Assembly: GCF_029714285.1 (NCBI RefSeq)
Contig: NZ_CP121662.1
Span: 2,604,001 to 2,668,000, forward strand
Length of the DNA stretch: 64,000 bases
Direction: 5' to 3'
Source of the DNA: Rhizobium sp. CB3090
GTDB lineage: Bacteria; Pseudomonadota; Alphaproteobacteria; Rhizobiales; Rhizobiaceae
The position numbers and the translations under genes were made by a program. The notes under the pieces are model-generated. The model made no database searches and was not told the DNA's origin. It saw only the letters and a list, made by a program, of their open reading frames with translations. Position 1 is the stretch's first letter, and every line of letters starts with the position of its first letter. Positions 1-9,970 of this stretch are shown here, piece after piece.

Positions 1-501
1 GTGGTTGCCGCGGCCAAGATGCGGAACGCCGCAGCCGATGACGCAATCCGACAGCACACGGCGCGATGCGACGCGCAGGCGTCGGTCGTTGAGGAAGGCG
101 CCACCGCCACGCTCGGCGGTGTAAAGCTCGTCCGTCGCCGGATTGAAGACGACGCCGCCGACGATCTCGCCATTGCGCTCCAGCGCGATCGATATGGAGA
201 ACATCGGAATGCCGTGCAGGAAGTTGGTCGTGCCGTCGAGGGGATCGACGATCCAGCGATGCGCGCCGTCGGTGCCCTTGATCTCCTCGCTCTCTTCGCC
301 GAGGAAGCCATAGGTCGGCCGCGCTTTCAGCAGCTCGTCATGGATGATCTTCTGCGCCTTGAGATCGGCCTGGCTGACGAAATCGCCCGGTCCCTTCACC
401 GAAACCTGCAGGTTCTGCACCTCGCCGAAATCGCGGCTGAGCGACTTGCCTGCCTTGAGGGCAGCCTGAACCATGACATTGAGAAGAGCAGAACGGGCCA
501 T
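1..501 (-). CDS. suhB: Inositol monophosphatase family protein (partial, C-terminus beyond left edge)
   Basis: Mg2+-dependent phosphatase of the IMPase/SuhB family, which hydrolyses inositol-1-phosphate and related sugar phosphates in the cytoplasm. The visible 167 codons begin MARSALLNVMVQAALKAG and include the metal-binding motif GEESEE near residue 70 and the family signature DPLDGTTNF near residue 89. The metal-binding Glu, Asp, Asp and the DGT loop are all present. Family members are about 260-270 residues, so roughly the last 100 lie outside the window. The start is the ATG at 501, since the family alignment begins there. The 227 bp to the cheB stop holds no convincing gene. The family assignment is firm; the physiological substrate cannot be told from sequence. 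Confidence 0.93.
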   Translation of the reverse strand, partial: MARSALLNVMVQAALKAGKSLSRDFGEVQNLQVSVKGPGDFVSQADLKAQKIIHDELLKARPTYGFLGEESEEIKGTDGAHRWIVDPLDGTTNFLHGIPMFSISIALERNGEIVGGVVFNPATDELYTAERGGGAFLNDRRLRVASRRVLSDCVIGCGVPHLGRGNH

Positions 502-728
502 CGGGCTTCCTTGGATAATATAGAAGGCACTGACCGGACCTGAAGACAGGCCCCGGTGGGGCGGGATCGGCAGCGCAATAAAGATTGGCGGCCTCAAGAC
601 CACAAAATCGGGGAAATTTCAAGTAGAGCGAGGTGGAAGGCCTGGTTTTCTCATCGGACCGACGTCGCAAGACCGTTCGCCCCGGTCAAAAGCACATAGA
701 GCCAACACGCGTAGGCGGATAAGATTCT

Positions 729-1820
729 CTAAAACTTCTGCTGCGCGATCAGAATCTCGCGGGCGATCTGCTCAAGCGGCACCACTCGATCGACGCCGCC
801 GCGGGCGATCGCCTCCTTCGGCATGCCGAAAACGACGGAAGTGGCCTCGTCCTGGGCAACGGTATAGGCGCCGGCTTGTTTCATCTCGAACATGCCTCGT
901 GCACCGTCGTCGCCCATGCCTGTCATGATGATACCCATGGCGTTCGATCCGGCCGCCCGCGCCGCCGAGCGGAAGAGCACATCGACCGAGGGCCGGTGGC
1001 GAGAGACCAAGGGCCCAGTCTTGACAGCCACATGGTAACGCGCGCCCTGTCGCTCCAGCATCATGTGGTTGTCTCCGGGGGCGATCAGCACATGGCCGCG
1101 CAGAACCGGATCGCCATCGACCGCTTCCTTGACCTCGACTTCACAGAGGCTGTTCAGCCGCTTGGCGAAGGCGGCGGTGAACTTCTCCGGCATATGCTGG
1201 ACGATGACCATGCCTGGCGCATTGGCGGGCAGCGCCTCCAGCATCTCACGTAGCGCCTCGGTGCCGCCTGTCGAGGCGCCGACGCAGACCACCATCTCGG
1301 TCGTCTTCGCCATGGCTCGGCCGGTTGGCGGCGGCAGCATGGCGTCGGCGGTCAGCTTCTTGGCTGGTCCCGAAGCGGATGCCGAACGTGCTTGGGCGCG
1401 CCGGACATTCGGCATCCTGGCATGCGATGCACTTCTGACCACCTCACGGATGCGCATCGCCTCGTCGGCCAAATAATCGGCGGCGCCGATCCGCGGCTTC
1501 AGGATGATATCCACCGCGCCGGCCTCCAGCGCCTGCAGCAACGTCTCCGAACCCGCCTCCGTCAGAGACGAGCACATGACGACCGGGATCGGCCGCTGCG
1601 ACATCAGCTTGCGCAGGAAGGTGATGCCGTCCATTCGCGGCATCTCGACATCCAGCGTGATGACATCGGGCACCTCCTCCTGGATCCTGCGCGCGGCCAT
1701 GAATGGATCGTTCGCCACCCCCATGACCTCGAGCTCGGGGTCGTCAGCCAAAAGCGTTGCAAGCGTCTGACGAACGCTGGCGGAGTCATCGATGATCAGC
1801 ACGCGGATTTTCTTCGGCAT
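729..1820 (-). CDS. cheB: Chemotaxis response regulator protein-glutamate methylesterase CheB
   Basis: Demethylates and deamidates receptor glutamates, opposing CheR, when its receiver is phosphorylated by CheA. The 363-residue protein has an N-terminal receiver domain (about 5-120) with the acidic pair DD at 11-12 and phospho-acceptor D57 in the [11 protein letters not shown] motif. A linker of about 50 residues follows, then the methylesterase domain with catalytic S183 (GASTGG), H209 (VQHMPEKFT) and an Asp at 304/305 (TGMGDDGA). Length and layout are normal for CheB. It is the last gene of the leftward che operon, 11 bp after cheR. No T-rich terminator is evident downstream. Confidence 0.98.
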   Translation of the reverse strand: MPKKIRVLIIDDSASVRQTLATLLADDPELEVMGVANDPFMAARRIQEEVPDVITLDVEMPRMDGITFLRKLMSQRPIPVVMCSSLTEAGSETLLQALEAGAVDIILKPRIGAADYLADEAMRIREVVRSASHARMPNVRRAQARSASASGPAKKLTADAMLPPPTGRAMAKTTEMVVCVGASTGGTEALREMLEALPANAPGMVIVQHMPEKFTAAFAKRLNSLCEVEVKEAVDGDPVLRGHVLIAPGDNHMMLERQGARYHVAVKTGPLVSRHRPSVDVLFRSAARAAGSNAMGIIMTGMGDDGARGMFEMKQAGAYTVAQDEATSVVFGMPKEAIARGGVDRVVPLEQIAREILIAQQKF

Positions 1821-1831
1821 GACGACCTGCC

Positions 1832-2689
1832 CTAGATTCGCTGGAAGACCGTATTGGAAACCTGTTTCAGCGGCAGGTCGAAGCCGGTGATCGATTCCGA
1901 GTGGCCGATGAACATATAGCCGCCGACCACCAGACAGTCGCAGAGGCGCGACAGAACGCCAGCCTGCGTCTGCTTGTCGAAATAGATGAGAACGTTGCGG
2001 CAGAAGATGATGTGCATGGCATCGCCCACCTGATATTTCTCATCCATCAGGTTCATCCGGCCAAAGCCGATCTTCGAGCGCAGTCGGGGCGTGATGCGCA
2101 CTTCCCGCCTGCCCGGCACTTTAGCGGCCATGACATATTTGCGCTTCAGTTCGGCCGGAACCGGCAAGACCATATCGTCGGTGTAGATGCCGCTTCTGGC
2201 CGATTGCAGCACGTCGGTACTGAGATCGGTCGCGAGGATCGCGTAATCGATGCCGCCTTCACTTTCGGAGAATTCCTCCAACACCATCGCCATGGAATAG
2301 GGCTCAGCCCCAGTCGAGCAGGCAGCACTCCACGCACGCAGGCGGCGATGACCGGCACGCATCAGCATTGGCAAGGCCACGGTCTGCATGAATTCGAAGT
2401 GTTTGGCTTCGCGGAAGAAATCGGTCTTGTTGGTCGTCACCGCATCGATGAGATAGACCGACTCCTGTTCGAGGCCGCCATGATTGAACAGGAAATCGCA
2501 ATACTCGTCGAATGACGTAATGCTGGTGGCGCGCAAGCGCCGCCGCAACCGCCCCTCCAGCATCGTCAGTTTCGTCGACGGCATCTTGATGCCGCTGTAA
2601 TCATAGATGAAACGCGCCAGCTTCTCGAAATTCCGCTTGCTGATGCGGTCACCGATGATTTGACTTTCCTGAACGACGGCCGTTCCCAT
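1832..2689 (-). CDS. cheR: Chemoreceptor methyltransferase CheR
   Basis: S-adenosylmethionine-dependent methyltransferase that methylates receptor glutamates for adaptation. The 285-residue protein has an N-terminal helical domain (reading [17 protein letters not shown]), the CheR domain with SAM-binding elements ([16 protein letters not shown]) and the conserved [12 protein letters not shown] segment. I chose the ATG at 2689 because GGAGTGG lies just upstream and similarity to CheR begins there; the frame stays open upstream to 2881, but that part lies inside cheW in another frame and looks spurious. No C-terminal TPR or receptor-binding extension is seen. It lies between cheW and cheB. Confidence 0.97.
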   Translation of the reverse strand: MGTAVVQESQIIGDRISKRNFEKLARFIYDYSGIKMPSTKLTMLEGRLRRRLRATSITSFDEYCDFLFNHGGLEQESVYLIDAVTTNKTDFFREAKHFEFMQTVALPMLMRAGHRRLRAWSAACSTGAEPYSMAMVLEEFSESEGGIDYAILATDLSTDVLQSARSGIYTDDMVLPVPAELKRKYVMAAKVPGRREVRITPRLRSKIGFGRMNLMDEKYQVGDAMHIIFCRNVLIYFDKQTQAGVLSRLCDCLVVGGYMFIGHSESITGFDLPLKQVSNTVFQRI

Positions 2690-2711
2690 CCATCCACTCC
2701 CTGACGAATTC

Positions 2712-3209
2712 CTATGCAGCATGACCGGCGCGATGCGGATCGAGCGCGACGGTGTCTTCCCGCGACAGCAAGCGCGCGAGATCGACGATGACGACGAAGC
2801 CATTCTCCCGCCGCACGACGCCGGCGATGTAGTCGGAACGCCAGCGCACGCCGATATCGGGCGCCGCCTCGATCTGGTCACGCCGGAAGGGCGTGACTTC
2901 GAAGACGCGATCGGCGACGAGGCCGAGCGTCAGTATCTTTGCCTCGATCGGAATATCCAGCACCAACACGCGGGTATGCGGAGTCGGCACAGTCTTGGAG
3001 AGACCGAGCTTCAGCCGGAGATCGATGGTCGGCACGCCCTGCCCGCGCACATCGCGCAAGCCGAGCAGGTAATCCGGCCCGTTCGGAATCTTGAAGGCCT
3101 CGGCATAATCGAGGATTTCGCGGACGACTTCGACAGGCACGGCGAAGACTTCCTCGCCGAGGCTGAAGGTGACGAATTGCGCTTCCAGAGCGGGTGTAGC
3201 CATGGTCAT
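2712..3209 (-). CDS. cheW: Chemotaxis coupling protein CheW (first of two)
   Basis: Adaptor linking chemoreceptor tips to CheA in the cytoplasmic array. The 165 residues form a single CheW-like SH3-type domain, with [17 protein letters not shown] matching the usual 'RG...P..DL' core and the closing [19 protein letters not shown] segment. Its start codon overlaps the stop of the upstream mcp (ATGA, 3206-3209), so translation is probably coupled; an alternative ATG lies two codons in. It differs clearly from the second CheW at 7075, which suggests two non-redundant couplers in one operon. Confidence 0.96.
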   Translation of the reverse strand: MTMATPALEAQFVTFSLGEEVFAVPVEVVREILDYAEAFKIPNGPDYLLGLRDVRGQGVPTIDLRLKLGLSKTVPTPHTRVLVLDIPIEAKILTLGLVADRVFEVTPFRRDQIEAAPDIGVRWRSDYIAGVVRRENGFVVIVDLARLLSREDTVALDPHRAGHAA

Positions 3210-5122
3210 GCACTTTCCTTGAATTCGTCGTCGCCATCGTCCGGGCCGCCCATGGAGAGATCGAGAGCAAAACCCTTGAGACGTGCCTGCTGCGCCTGAA
3301 CCGTGATCGGCTTCGCCGCCTTTTGCTGATGAACGGTCGCCGCAGGAGCCCGGCTAGCCGCCTTGGCGGGCGACTTCCTGGCGGTGACTTTGGTGCCCGC
3401 GGCATCGACCTTGAAGAAGGCGATGGAGGCCTGCAGCTCTTCGGCCTGAGCGGCCAGCTCTTCCGAAGTGGCCGACATTTCTTCCGAAGCGCCGGCATTT
3501 TGCTGCGTCACCTTGTCAAGCTGCTGGATCGCCTCGTTGATCTGGGCCGCACCAATATCCTGCTCGCGGCAGGCGGCGCTGATCTCGGAGACGAGTTCGG
3601 CCGTCTTGCGGATATCCGGCACCAGGCGGCCAAGCATCTCGCCGGCTTCGGCTGCGGCCTTGACGGTATCGCTCGACATCGAGCTGATCTCGGCAGCGGC
3701 CGATTGGCTGCGTTCGGCAAGCTTGCGCACTTCCGAGGCGACGACCGCAAAGCCCTTGCCATGTTCGCCGGCACGGGCCGCTTCGACAGCCGCGTTCAGC
3801 GCCAGCAAATCGGTCTGGCGGGCGATCTCCTGCACGATGCCGATCTTCTCGGCGATGGTGCGCATGGCGCTGACGGCGCGGGTGACCGCATCGCCGCTTG
3901 CTTCTGCGTCCTTGGCGGACTGCCGGGCGATCTTTTCCGTCTGGGCGGCATTGTCGGCATTCTGCTTGATATTGGCTGCCATCTGCTCCATCGAAGCCGA
4001 GGCTTCTTCAGCCGAAGCCGCCTGTTCGGTTGCGCCCTGCGACACCTGCTCCGAACTTGCCGAAAGCTCCTGGCTGCCCGAGGAGACGTTGTCGGCCGCA
4101 CCCAGCGCATCGGCGACGACACCACGCAGACGTTCCACCATCTGCTCCAGCGCCAGCCCAAGGACATCCTTGTCGGAAAGCGGCTTCGGCGTGACCGTCA
4201 GGTCACCATCGGAAATCTTCGTGGCGATATCGGATGTGACGCGCAGATTGGCGACCATGCGCTGCATCGCCAGGCCGAGAACATCCTTGTCGGAGAGCGG
4301 CTTCACGGCAACGGAAAGATCGCCCATCGCGATGCGGTCCGCCACGTCGGCGGTGGCGCGCAGGTTTGAGGTCATGACGTTGACGGTATCGATCAGATCC
4401 TTGATCTCGTCATTTGTCTTGACCTCGACCTTCTGATCAAGGTCGCCGATCGCCACAGCCTTGGCGATGTCGGACACCTTGGCCAGGCCGCGATTGATTC
4501 CGAGCGTAATCCAGAAGGCGGCGCTCAATGCGATGATCAAGGCGACAGCGGAAACGCCAGCCAGGATCATCAGCGTGTCTTCATAAAGCCGGTCGCCGGC
4601 CACATCCGTGGCCGCCAATATCTTTTTCTGGATCTCGACGAGACTGTTGATCGCGCCGGTCATCTGTTTGCTGAGGTCGGTCAATTCACCGTCCGAAAGC
4701 GCCTCGGCGCCGGCGTGATCGCCTTTGGCCTCGAGGGCCTCCAGATCGGTGGAACGCTGGCGGAAGGTCTGGCCGAGCGATATCAGTTTCTCCCAGAGGG
4801 GTTTGCCTTCCGCGGTGGCGATAGCAAGCCCGTCCTGGGCTTGAGAGAACATGGTATCGAGATGAGTGCTGGATTCCTTGTAGAAGGCAGTTTCGGCATC
4901 GCCATTGGCAATCAGCGCATCTTTCTGCGCCCGAATGGCTTCCACGGCTGCGATATTGGCGTCGAGCGCAGTTTGCAACTGTTTGACAGGACCGGCCGTC
5001 ATTCCGTTGCTGGCATCGTTGAGGTGACCAAGGCTGATGCTGCTATAGGCCGCGATGCCGATCAAAAGCAGCGTCATGGTGCCAAAGGCGAGACCTAATT
5101 TCAGTTTGATGGAGAAGCGCAT
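3206..5122 (-). CDS. Methyl-accepting chemotaxis protein with tandem HAMP domains
   Basis: Transmembrane chemoreceptor of 638 residues. It has TM1 (about 8-28), a periplasmic four-helix-bundle-like sensor (about 30-180), TM2 (about 184-206) and a first HAMP (about 207-258). Two further HAMP-like units follow (about 260-300 and 299-338) that share the motif [12 protein letters not shown]. The cytoplasmic signalling helices carry the hairpin tip around 436-466 ([20 protein letters not shown]). The C-terminus is an Ala/Lys-rich linker ending in a conserved-looking tail ([14 protein letters not shown]). Codons for residues 330-582 are identical in DNA to the neighbouring receptor at 5343. The ligand cannot be inferred. 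No CheR-tethering NWETF-type pentapeptide is present. Its stop overlaps the cheW start. Confidence 0.96.
   Translation of the reverse strand: MRFSIKLKLGLAFGTMTLLLIGIAAYSSISLGHLNDASNGMTAGPVKQLQTALDANIAAVEAIRAQKDALIANGDAETAFYKESSTHLDTMFSQAQDGLAIATAEGKPLWEKLISLGQTFRQRSTDLEALEAKGDHAGAEALSDGELTDLSKQMTGAINSLVEIQKKILAATDVAGDRLYEDTLMILAGVSAVALIIALSAAFWITLGINRGLAKVSDIAKAVAIGDLDQKVEVKTNDEIKDLIDTVNVMTSNLRATADVADRIAMGDLSVAVKPLSDKDVLGLAMQRMVANLRVTSDIATKISDGDLTVTPKPLSDKDVLGLALEQMVERLRGVVADALGAADNVSSGSQELSASSEQVSQGATEQAASAEEASASMEQMAANIKQNADNAAQTEKIARQSAKDAEASGDAVTRAVSAMRTIAEKIGIVQEIARQTDLLALNAAVEAARAGEHGKGFAVVASEVRKLAERSQSAAAEISSMSSDTVKAAAEAGEMLGRLVPDIRKTAELVSEISAACREQDIGAAQINEAIQQLDKVTQQNAGASEEMSATSEELAAQAEELQASIAFFKVDAAGTKVTARKSPAKAASRAPAATVHQQKAAKPITVQAQQARLKGFALDLSMGGPDDGDDEFKESA
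3378..4135. repeat. 758-bp perfect direct repeat, copy 1 (mcp signalling module)
   Basis: This block is identical, base for base as I read it, to 5524-6281, with a constant offset of 2146 bp. It encodes the kinase-control module from the [12 protein letters not shown] segment through TKVTAR. Both flanks diverge at once (the codon before the shared GAA is GTG here and ATC in the other copy), so the identity stops sharply at the domain edges. Silent positions are preserved too. Confidence 0.95.
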
Positions 5123-5302
5123 TGTCCTATCCCCGAGATAAAGAGGCTAAATGGGTATTGCGGAACGGCGTCACCGTTTGACAGCGTCGTACCGATAAAA
5201 AGAGCCTTCGAACCGGGGAAAGCGATCCATTCACCTCCCCGTCACCGGACATCTCAAGAACCACGACGCCAACGCATACACACGTTGGGGATATCAGAAC
5301 GC

Positions 5303-5320
5303 CGGGACCAAAAGGTCCCG
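5303..5320. other. Perfect hairpin between the two mcp genes
   Basis: CGGGACC-AAAA-GGTCCCG forms a 7-bp GC-rich stem with a four-base loop, 23 bp downstream (leftward) of the stop of the receptor gene at 5343. No T-run follows on the transcribed strand, so it is a weak terminator at best. A role in mRNA stability or attenuation within the operon is possible but is inference. Confidence 0.5.
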
Positions 5321-5342
5321 ACGGAAGTCATCGGAGAAGCGC

Positions 5343-7037
5343 TCAGGCGCTTTCGCGGAAATCCGCGTCGCCGGCATCCGGGCCGCCCATGGAAAGATCG
5401 AGGGCAAAACCCTTGGCACGAGCCTGCTGGGCAGCGACGGTCTGCGCAGGAGCAGCAGACGTGATACGGCGGTTGGCGAGCGGCGTTGCGGCCATCTTGT
5501 GAACTGCCGTGACAGGCGGCTTTCTGGCGGTGACTTTGGTGCCCGCGGCATCGACCTTGAAGAAGGCGATGGAGGCCTGCAGCTCTTCGGCCTGAGCGGC
5601 CAGCTCTTCCGAAGTGGCCGACATTTCTTCCGAAGCGCCGGCATTTTGCTGCGTCACCTTGTCAAGCTGCTGGATCGCCTCGTTGATCTGGGCCGCACCA
5701 ATATCCTGCTCGCGGCAGGCGGCGCTGATCTCGGAGACGAGTTCGGCCGTCTTGCGGATATCCGGCACCAGGCGGCCAAGCATCTCGCCGGCTTCGGCTG
5801 CGGCCTTGACGGTATCGCTCGACATCGAGCTGATCTCGGCAGCGGCCGATTGGCTGCGTTCGGCAAGCTTGCGCACTTCCGAGGCGACGACCGCAAAGCC
5901 CTTGCCATGTTCGCCGGCACGGGCCGCTTCGACAGCCGCGTTCAGCGCCAGCAAATCGGTCTGGCGGGCGATCTCCTGCACGATGCCGATCTTCTCGGCG
6001 ATGGTGCGCATGGCGCTGACGGCGCGGGTGACCGCATCGCCGCTTGCTTCTGCGTCCTTGGCGGACTGCCGGGCGATCTTTTCCGTCTGGGCGGCATTGT
6101 CGGCATTCTGCTTGATATTGGCTGCCATCTGCTCCATCGAAGCCGAGGCTTCTTCAGCCGAAGCCGCCTGTTCGGTTGCGCCCTGCGACACCTGCTCCGA
6201 ACTTGCCGAAAGCTCCTGGCTGCCCGAGGAGACGTTGTCGGCCGCACCCAGCGCATCGGCGACGACACCACGCAGACGTTCGATCATGACGTTGACGTTG
6301 CCCAGCAATTCGCCGATTTCGTCGTGATTGGTAATCTGAGCCGTCTTCGTCAGATCGCCCTCGGAAACCTCCCGAACCACGCTGTTGGCGCGGGCAAGAC
6401 CCTTGCTGATCGTATTTGCGATCCAATAAGCGGTCACGGCGGCAATCAGCAGCGCCAAACCGGCGGCAACAAGCATCGTCAGGCGGGTGCCGTTATATTG
6501 TACGTCAGCGCCGTCATCCGCTTCCTTCATTTTCTGCTTCTCTGCGGCGAGCAGATCGTCGAGAGCGTTGCCGATGTCATTGGCGGCCTTGCGGGCGTCG
6601 GTAACGGAGATGTTGTTGGCACCTTCCTTATCGCCTGCCTTCAGCAGTTGCCGAATCTGGTCGTCGGCCTGGATGAACTTCGCGGCGATGGCTTCGACGG
6701 CGTCCCAATGCGCGCGGCTCTCATCCGTCACAATCTTGCCTATGGCGGCCAGGGTGTCGGCGAGCTGCTTGCGTGCCACGTCGCCGGCAGCAAGCGCTGC
6801 CTTGGTTTCGTCGTCGCTATGGGCAGCAAGAAGGTTCTTCTGCTGGCGAATAACCTGGAGCTGGGAGATGTTGATCTGCTGTGTCAATTCCAGCCGCGCT
6901 GCAGGCCCTTCAAGCACGTTGCTGATGGTGTCGTTGAAAGCGCTGAGGCTCATGATGCCGTAGCCGGCCGTGCCTATCAGCATGAGGATGATGAAGGCGA
7001 ACGCCCCCACCAGCTTGGCTTTGATCGTTAGACGCAT
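5343..7037 (-). CDS. Methyl-accepting chemotaxis protein with single HAMP domain
   Basis: Chemoreceptor of 564 residues: TM1 (about 9-30), a periplasmic helical sensor (about 32-183), TM2 (about 186-207), one HAMP (about 208-258), then the methylated helices and hairpin tip. Its signalling half is identical in protein and DNA to that of the receptor at 3206, whereas the sensor halves are only distantly similar. The start is the ATG at 7037 ([13 protein letters not shown]) with GAGGGAA upstream; the open frame further up overlaps cheW and is unlikely to be used. The C-terminal tail ends [14 protein letters not shown], like the sister protein. The 220 bp between the two receptor genes contains a short hairpin. 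Confidence 0.96.
   Translation of the reverse strand: MRLTIKAKLVGAFAFIILMLIGTAGYGIMSLSAFNDTISNVLEGPAARLELTQQINISQLQVIRQQKNLLAAHSDDETKAALAAGDVARKQLADTLAAIGKIVTDESRAHWDAVEAIAAKFIQADDQIRQLLKAGDKEGANNISVTDARKAANDIGNALDDLLAAEKQKMKEADDGADVQYNGTRLTMLVAAGLALLIAAVTAYWIANTISKGLARANSVVREVSEGDLTKTAQITNHDEIGELLGNVNVMIERLRGVVADALGAADNVSSGSQELSASSEQVSQGATEQAASAEEASASMEQMAANIKQNADNAAQTEKIARQSAKDAEASGDAVTRAVSAMRTIAEKIGIVQEIARQTDLLALNAAVEAARAGEHGKGFAVVASEVRKLAERSQSAAAEISSMSSDTVKAAAEAGEMLGRLVPDIRKTAELVSEISAACREQDIGAAQINEAIQQLDKVTQQNAGASEEMSATSEELAAQAEELQASIAFFKVDAAGTKVTARKPPVTAVHKMAATPLANRRITSAAPAQTVAAQQARAKGFALDLSMGGPDAGDADFRESA
5524..6281. repeat. 758-bp perfect direct repeat, copy 2 (mcp signalling module)
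   Basis: Second copy of the block at 3378-4135, lying inside the single-HAMP receptor gene. The two copies have the same orientation and are separated by about 1.4 kb of unlike sequence, so recombination between them would delete or duplicate a receptor. Confidence 0.95.
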
Positions 7038-7074
7038 CGTCTTCGTTCCCTCGAAAATTCGGCCACGGCGATGA

Positions 7075-7590
7075 TCAGGCGGAAAGCGCCTTATTTTGCC
7101 GGGCGGAAAAAATCGCCTGCAGATTGGGGAGAATGATGAATTCCCCTCCGCGCTTGACCAGGCAGTTGATGTAGTCGGGACGCCAACGCATCCCCACGCT
7201 AGGCGGTGCTTCGCTGGAAGCTTTTGCAAGTGTGGTGACTTCATTCACCTTGTCGGTCCGCAGACCCACGAGCGTGGGTTCATCCTGCAGGTCAAGTTCG
7301 ATAACGATGATACGGCTATCGATAGTCGCTTCCGCCGCTTCCATGCCGAAAGCGAGGCGAAGATCGGCAAGGGGGATCACCTTGCCGCGAAAGTTGATGA
7401 CGCTGCCCACGAAGGGCTGGCTGCCGGGAACGGCGGTTTCCGGCAGAATGTCCAGGATTTCCTGAACCATGATCGCCTCCAGGGCGAAGGTTTCACCGTT
7501 GAGATCGAAGGTCAGAACCTCGATCTCGCCGGCATCATTCCAATGAGTGCCATTCCAGAGATTGTCGGATTTCATGGCTGTTTCGCTCAT
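7075..7590 (-). CDS. cheW: Chemotaxis coupling protein CheW (second of two)
   Basis: A 171-residue CheW-type adaptor between receptors and CheA. An N-terminal extension of about 22 residues precedes the domain, which contains [19 protein letters not shown] and ends with a [16 protein letters not shown] segment. Its start overlaps the cheA stop (ATGA, 7587-7590), so the two are probably translated together, and the single-HAMP receptor gene follows after 37 bp. This couples it genetically to CheA, whereas the other CheW is coupled to the tandem-HAMP receptor. Confidence 0.96.
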   Translation of the reverse strand: MSETAMKSDNLWNGTHWNDAGEIEVLTFDLNGETFALEAIMVQEILDILPETAVPGSQPFVGSVINFRGKVIPLADLRLAFGMEAAEATIDSRIIVIELDLQDEPTLVGLRTDKVNEVTTLAKASSEAPPSVGMRWRPDYINCLVKRGGEFIILPNLQAIFSARQNKALSA

Positions 7591-9605
7591 CCCGCTGCAC
7601 GCAGATGCGCCTCCTGTTGCTGGCCGGCCGCGACCAGATGCACGACATCGAGAATGAGAGCGACGCTGCCGTCTCCGAGGATCGTGGCCCCGGAGAAATG
7701 CGCGACATCATTGTGCAGCTTCGACATGGATTTGATCACCGTCTGATGGTCGCCGATGATCTGGTCGACCACCAGGCCCACCCGCTCGGTGCCGGTCGAG
7801 ATGACGACGACCTTCTGATGCACATCCGGCTTGGTGCCGGTGCGGAATACGTCCCGCAACCGCAGGAACGGCACCAGGCTGTCGCGCAGCGAGATGAAGC
7901 TGCGGCCTCGCGAGCGCAGGTCCTCTTCCAATGACAGTTCCAGGCATTCTTCGACCGCCGATAGCGGAATGACATAACGCCCGCTACCGATGCGCACGAG
8001 CAGACCGTCGATGATGGCGAGCGTCAGTGGAATGCGCAGCGATACATTGGACCCCTGCCCCGGCAGGCTGACGATATCGATGGCGCCCCGCAGCGCTTCC
8101 ACCGTCTTCTTGACCACATCCATACCGACGCCGCGGCCGGAAAGATTGGTGATCTGCGCCGCCGTCGAAAAACCGGGGGCGAAGATGAGCTGCAGAAGCT
8201 CGGCATCGCTGAGCTGCTGGCCGGGCTGGATCAGCCCGGACGATTCCGCCTTGGCGCGAACGCGCTCGCGATTGATGCCCCGGCCGTCATCCTTGATCGA
8301 GATGATGACCTCGCCGCCCGATTGCCGGGCCGACAATATAACAGTTCCGGCTTCGGCCTTGCCGGCGGCAAGACGCTCTTCCGGCGGCTCCAGGCCATGG
8401 TCGATGGAATTGCGCACCAGATGCACCAGCGGATCGGCAAGCCGCTCGATGACGGTCTTGTCCACTTCCGTCGTCTCGCCTTCGGTGACGAGCTCGATGA
8501 CCTTGCCGGTCTCGCGCGCCAGATCATGCACCAGGCGACGGAAGCGATTGAAGAGGCTCGCGACCGGAACCATGCGCAGCACCATCATCGTATCGCGCAG
8601 TTCGCCGGACAGGCGCTCGATCTCTTCCGACACCGACCTCAGCCCGATATCGGCGCTGGCACCCGCCAACTGGCTGAGGCGAGATTGTGCGATGACCAGT
8701 TCGCCGACGCGATCCATGAGTTCATCCAGACGCTCAGCCGGAACGCGAACGCTTTCCGTAGCCTTTGCCTGCCGTTGGTCGGCAACAGACACCGGCGCCT
8801 CCCGTTTGACCGGTACAACCTCGGCGGTTGCCGGCGCAACGGGTGCGACCGCTTTCGGGACTGCCGAGACGGCGGGCTCATCCGGTTTTGCAGAAACTGC
8901 ATTGCCATCGATTTCCTCGACATCGAGCTGCATGTCGTCCATGACGAAGATGAAAACATCGTCGATGGCTGACCGCGGCTGCTCGGTCGTAACGGTCACA
9001 TCCCAGGAAAGATGCAGTTCCGTCGGCACCAGCGCGTTCAGCGGCGGAATGGCCGAGGTGTTGGCAAGGATGCGGCATTCGCCGAGATCACGCAGCTCGT
9101 CCAGCAACCCCAGCGGATTGGTGCCATTGATCATCGCGTTCTGCGGAAGACTGAAGCGAATGCGCCAGGTCTTGCGCTTGTCGATCACAACGGGCGTAGC
9201 CGCGGCAACCGCCTGAACCGGTTTTGCAACATCGCCGCCGACCGCCGCTTGCAACTGCGCCAGAAGACGCTGGCTGGTGGCGCCGTGATCGCCATTGGGA
9301 TTGTCCACGAGAGCACGCATATGGTCCTGCGCATCGAGAACGGCGGCGACGAGCTCGGCCGTTGCCGGCGCCTGGCCCTTGCGAACGCGGTCGAAGGCGG
9401 TTTCGCAATGGTGGGTGAAGGCCGCGAGAGCATCGAATCCGAACATGGAGCCCGAGCCCTTCAGCGTATGAAGACTGCGGAACACAGCGTCGATCAAAGC
9501 CTTGTCGTCGAGCTGATGCGTGAGATCCAAAAGACCTGCCTCGATCTGCTCCAGGCATTCCGCAGCCTCGGTACGAAAGACAGCAATTGGATCGGTCGAG
9601 CTCAT
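7587..9605 (-). CDS. cheA: Chemotaxis histidine kinase CheA
   Basis: Central kinase of the chemosensory array, passing phosphate to CheY and CheB. The 672-residue protein has an Hpt domain with phospho-acceptor H46 (SLHTLKGSGSMFGF), an intermediate region with an Ala/Pro-rich linker around 245-275, the dimerisation helices (RLDELMDRVGELVIAQSRL), and an HATPase domain with the N box (LVRNSIDHGLEPPEE), DDGRGIN and GRGVGMDVVKK. A C-terminal CheW-like regulatory domain follows. The first ATG overlaps the cheY stop by four bases. All key residues look intact, so an active kinase is expected. Confidence 0.98.
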   Translation of the reverse strand: MSSTDPIAVFRTEAAECLEQIEAGLLDLTHQLDDKALIDAVFRSLHTLKGSGSMFGFDALAAFTHHCETAFDRVRKGQAPATAELVAAVLDAQDHMRALVDNPNGDHGATSQRLLAQLQAAVGGDVAKPVQAVAAATPVVIDKRKTWRIRFSLPQNAMINGTNPLGLLDELRDLGECRILANTSAIPPLNALVPTELHLSWDVTVTTEQPRSAIDDVFIFVMDDMQLDVEEIDGNAVSAKPDEPAVSAVPKAVAPVAPATAEVVPVKREAPVSVADQRQAKATESVRVPAERLDELMDRVGELVIAQSRLSQLAGASADIGLRSVSEEIERLSGELRDTMMVLRMVPVASLFNRFRRLVHDLARETGKVIELVTEGETTEVDKTVIERLADPLVHLVRNSIDHGLEPPEERLAAGKAEAGTVILSARQSGGEVIISIKDDGRGINRERVRAKAESSGLIQPGQQLSDAELLQLIFAPGFSTAAQITNLSGRGVGMDVVKKTVEALRGAIDIVSLPGQGSNVSLRIPLTLAIIDGLLVRIGSGRYVIPLSAVEECLELSLEEDLRSRGRSFISLRDSLVPFLRLRDVFRTGTKPDVHQKVVVISTGTERVGLVVDQIIGDHQTVIKSMSKLHNDVAHFSGATILGDGSVALILDVVHLVAAGQQQEAHLRAAG

Positions 9606-9970
9606 CTTCCCAGCACCTTTCTGATGATCTTGACGAGATTTTCCGGATCGAAAGGCTTGGTCAGCCAGCCGGTGGCACCGGCGGCCTTGGCCCGCGCCTT
9701 GAGATCGGCATCGGATTCCGTCGTCAGGAAGATGATCGGAACGCCCATATGAGCCGGTAGCTTGCGCAGCTCCTCGATCATGGTCAGCCCGTCCATAACG
9801 GGCATGTTGAGGTCAGTTACGATGAGATCGAATTGTCCGGCCTTGGCCTTGTCGAGGCCCTCGGCGCCGTTCGCCGCCTCTGTGACCTCATAGCCGGCAT
9901 TGGTCAACGTCACCTTGGTCGTCAGACGGATGCTGGCGGAATCGTCGACAGTCAAAATCTTCGCACTCAT
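9602..9970 (-). CDS. cheY: Chemotaxis response regulator CheY
   Basis: Single-domain receiver of 122 residues, phosphorylated by CheA. The acidic pair D9-D10, phospho-acceptor D53 (VTDLNMPVMDG), the switch Thr in FLTTES and K105 (LTKPFD) are all present. It overlaps cheA on one side and the STAS gene on the other by four bases each. No CheZ is encoded here, so phosphate removal would depend on autodephosphorylation, back-transfer or a second CheY acting as a sink, which is how other alphaproteobacteria work. Whether its target is the flagellar motor or another output cannot be read from the sequence. Confidence 0.97.
   Translation of the reverse strand: MSAKILTVDDSASIRLTTKVTLTNAGYEVTEAANGAEGLDKAKAGQFDLIVTDLNMPVMDGLTMIEELRKLPAHMGVPIIFLTTESDADLKARAKAAGATGWLTKPFDPENLVKIIRKVLGR

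Noticed and set aside
2689..2881. Extended N-terminus for CheR reaching 2881
   Set aside because: The extra 64 codons lie within cheW in another frame, are Ser/Arg-rich, and a good ribosome site sits just before the ATG at 2689.
3323..4436. Long plus-strand frames opposite the receptor gene (also at 5499-7031)
   Set aside because: They recur at both receptor genes only because the DNA is duplicated, and their translation is low-complexity antisense.
3378..6281. The 758-bp duplication as an insertion sequence
   Set aside because: No terminal inverted repeats, target duplication or transposase; both copies lie in frame within receptor genes.
7037..7244. Extended N-terminus for the single-HAMP receptor reaching 7244
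   Set aside because: The added codons overlap cheW and would put a soluble stretch before TM1; the ATG at 7037 has a fitting ribosome site.
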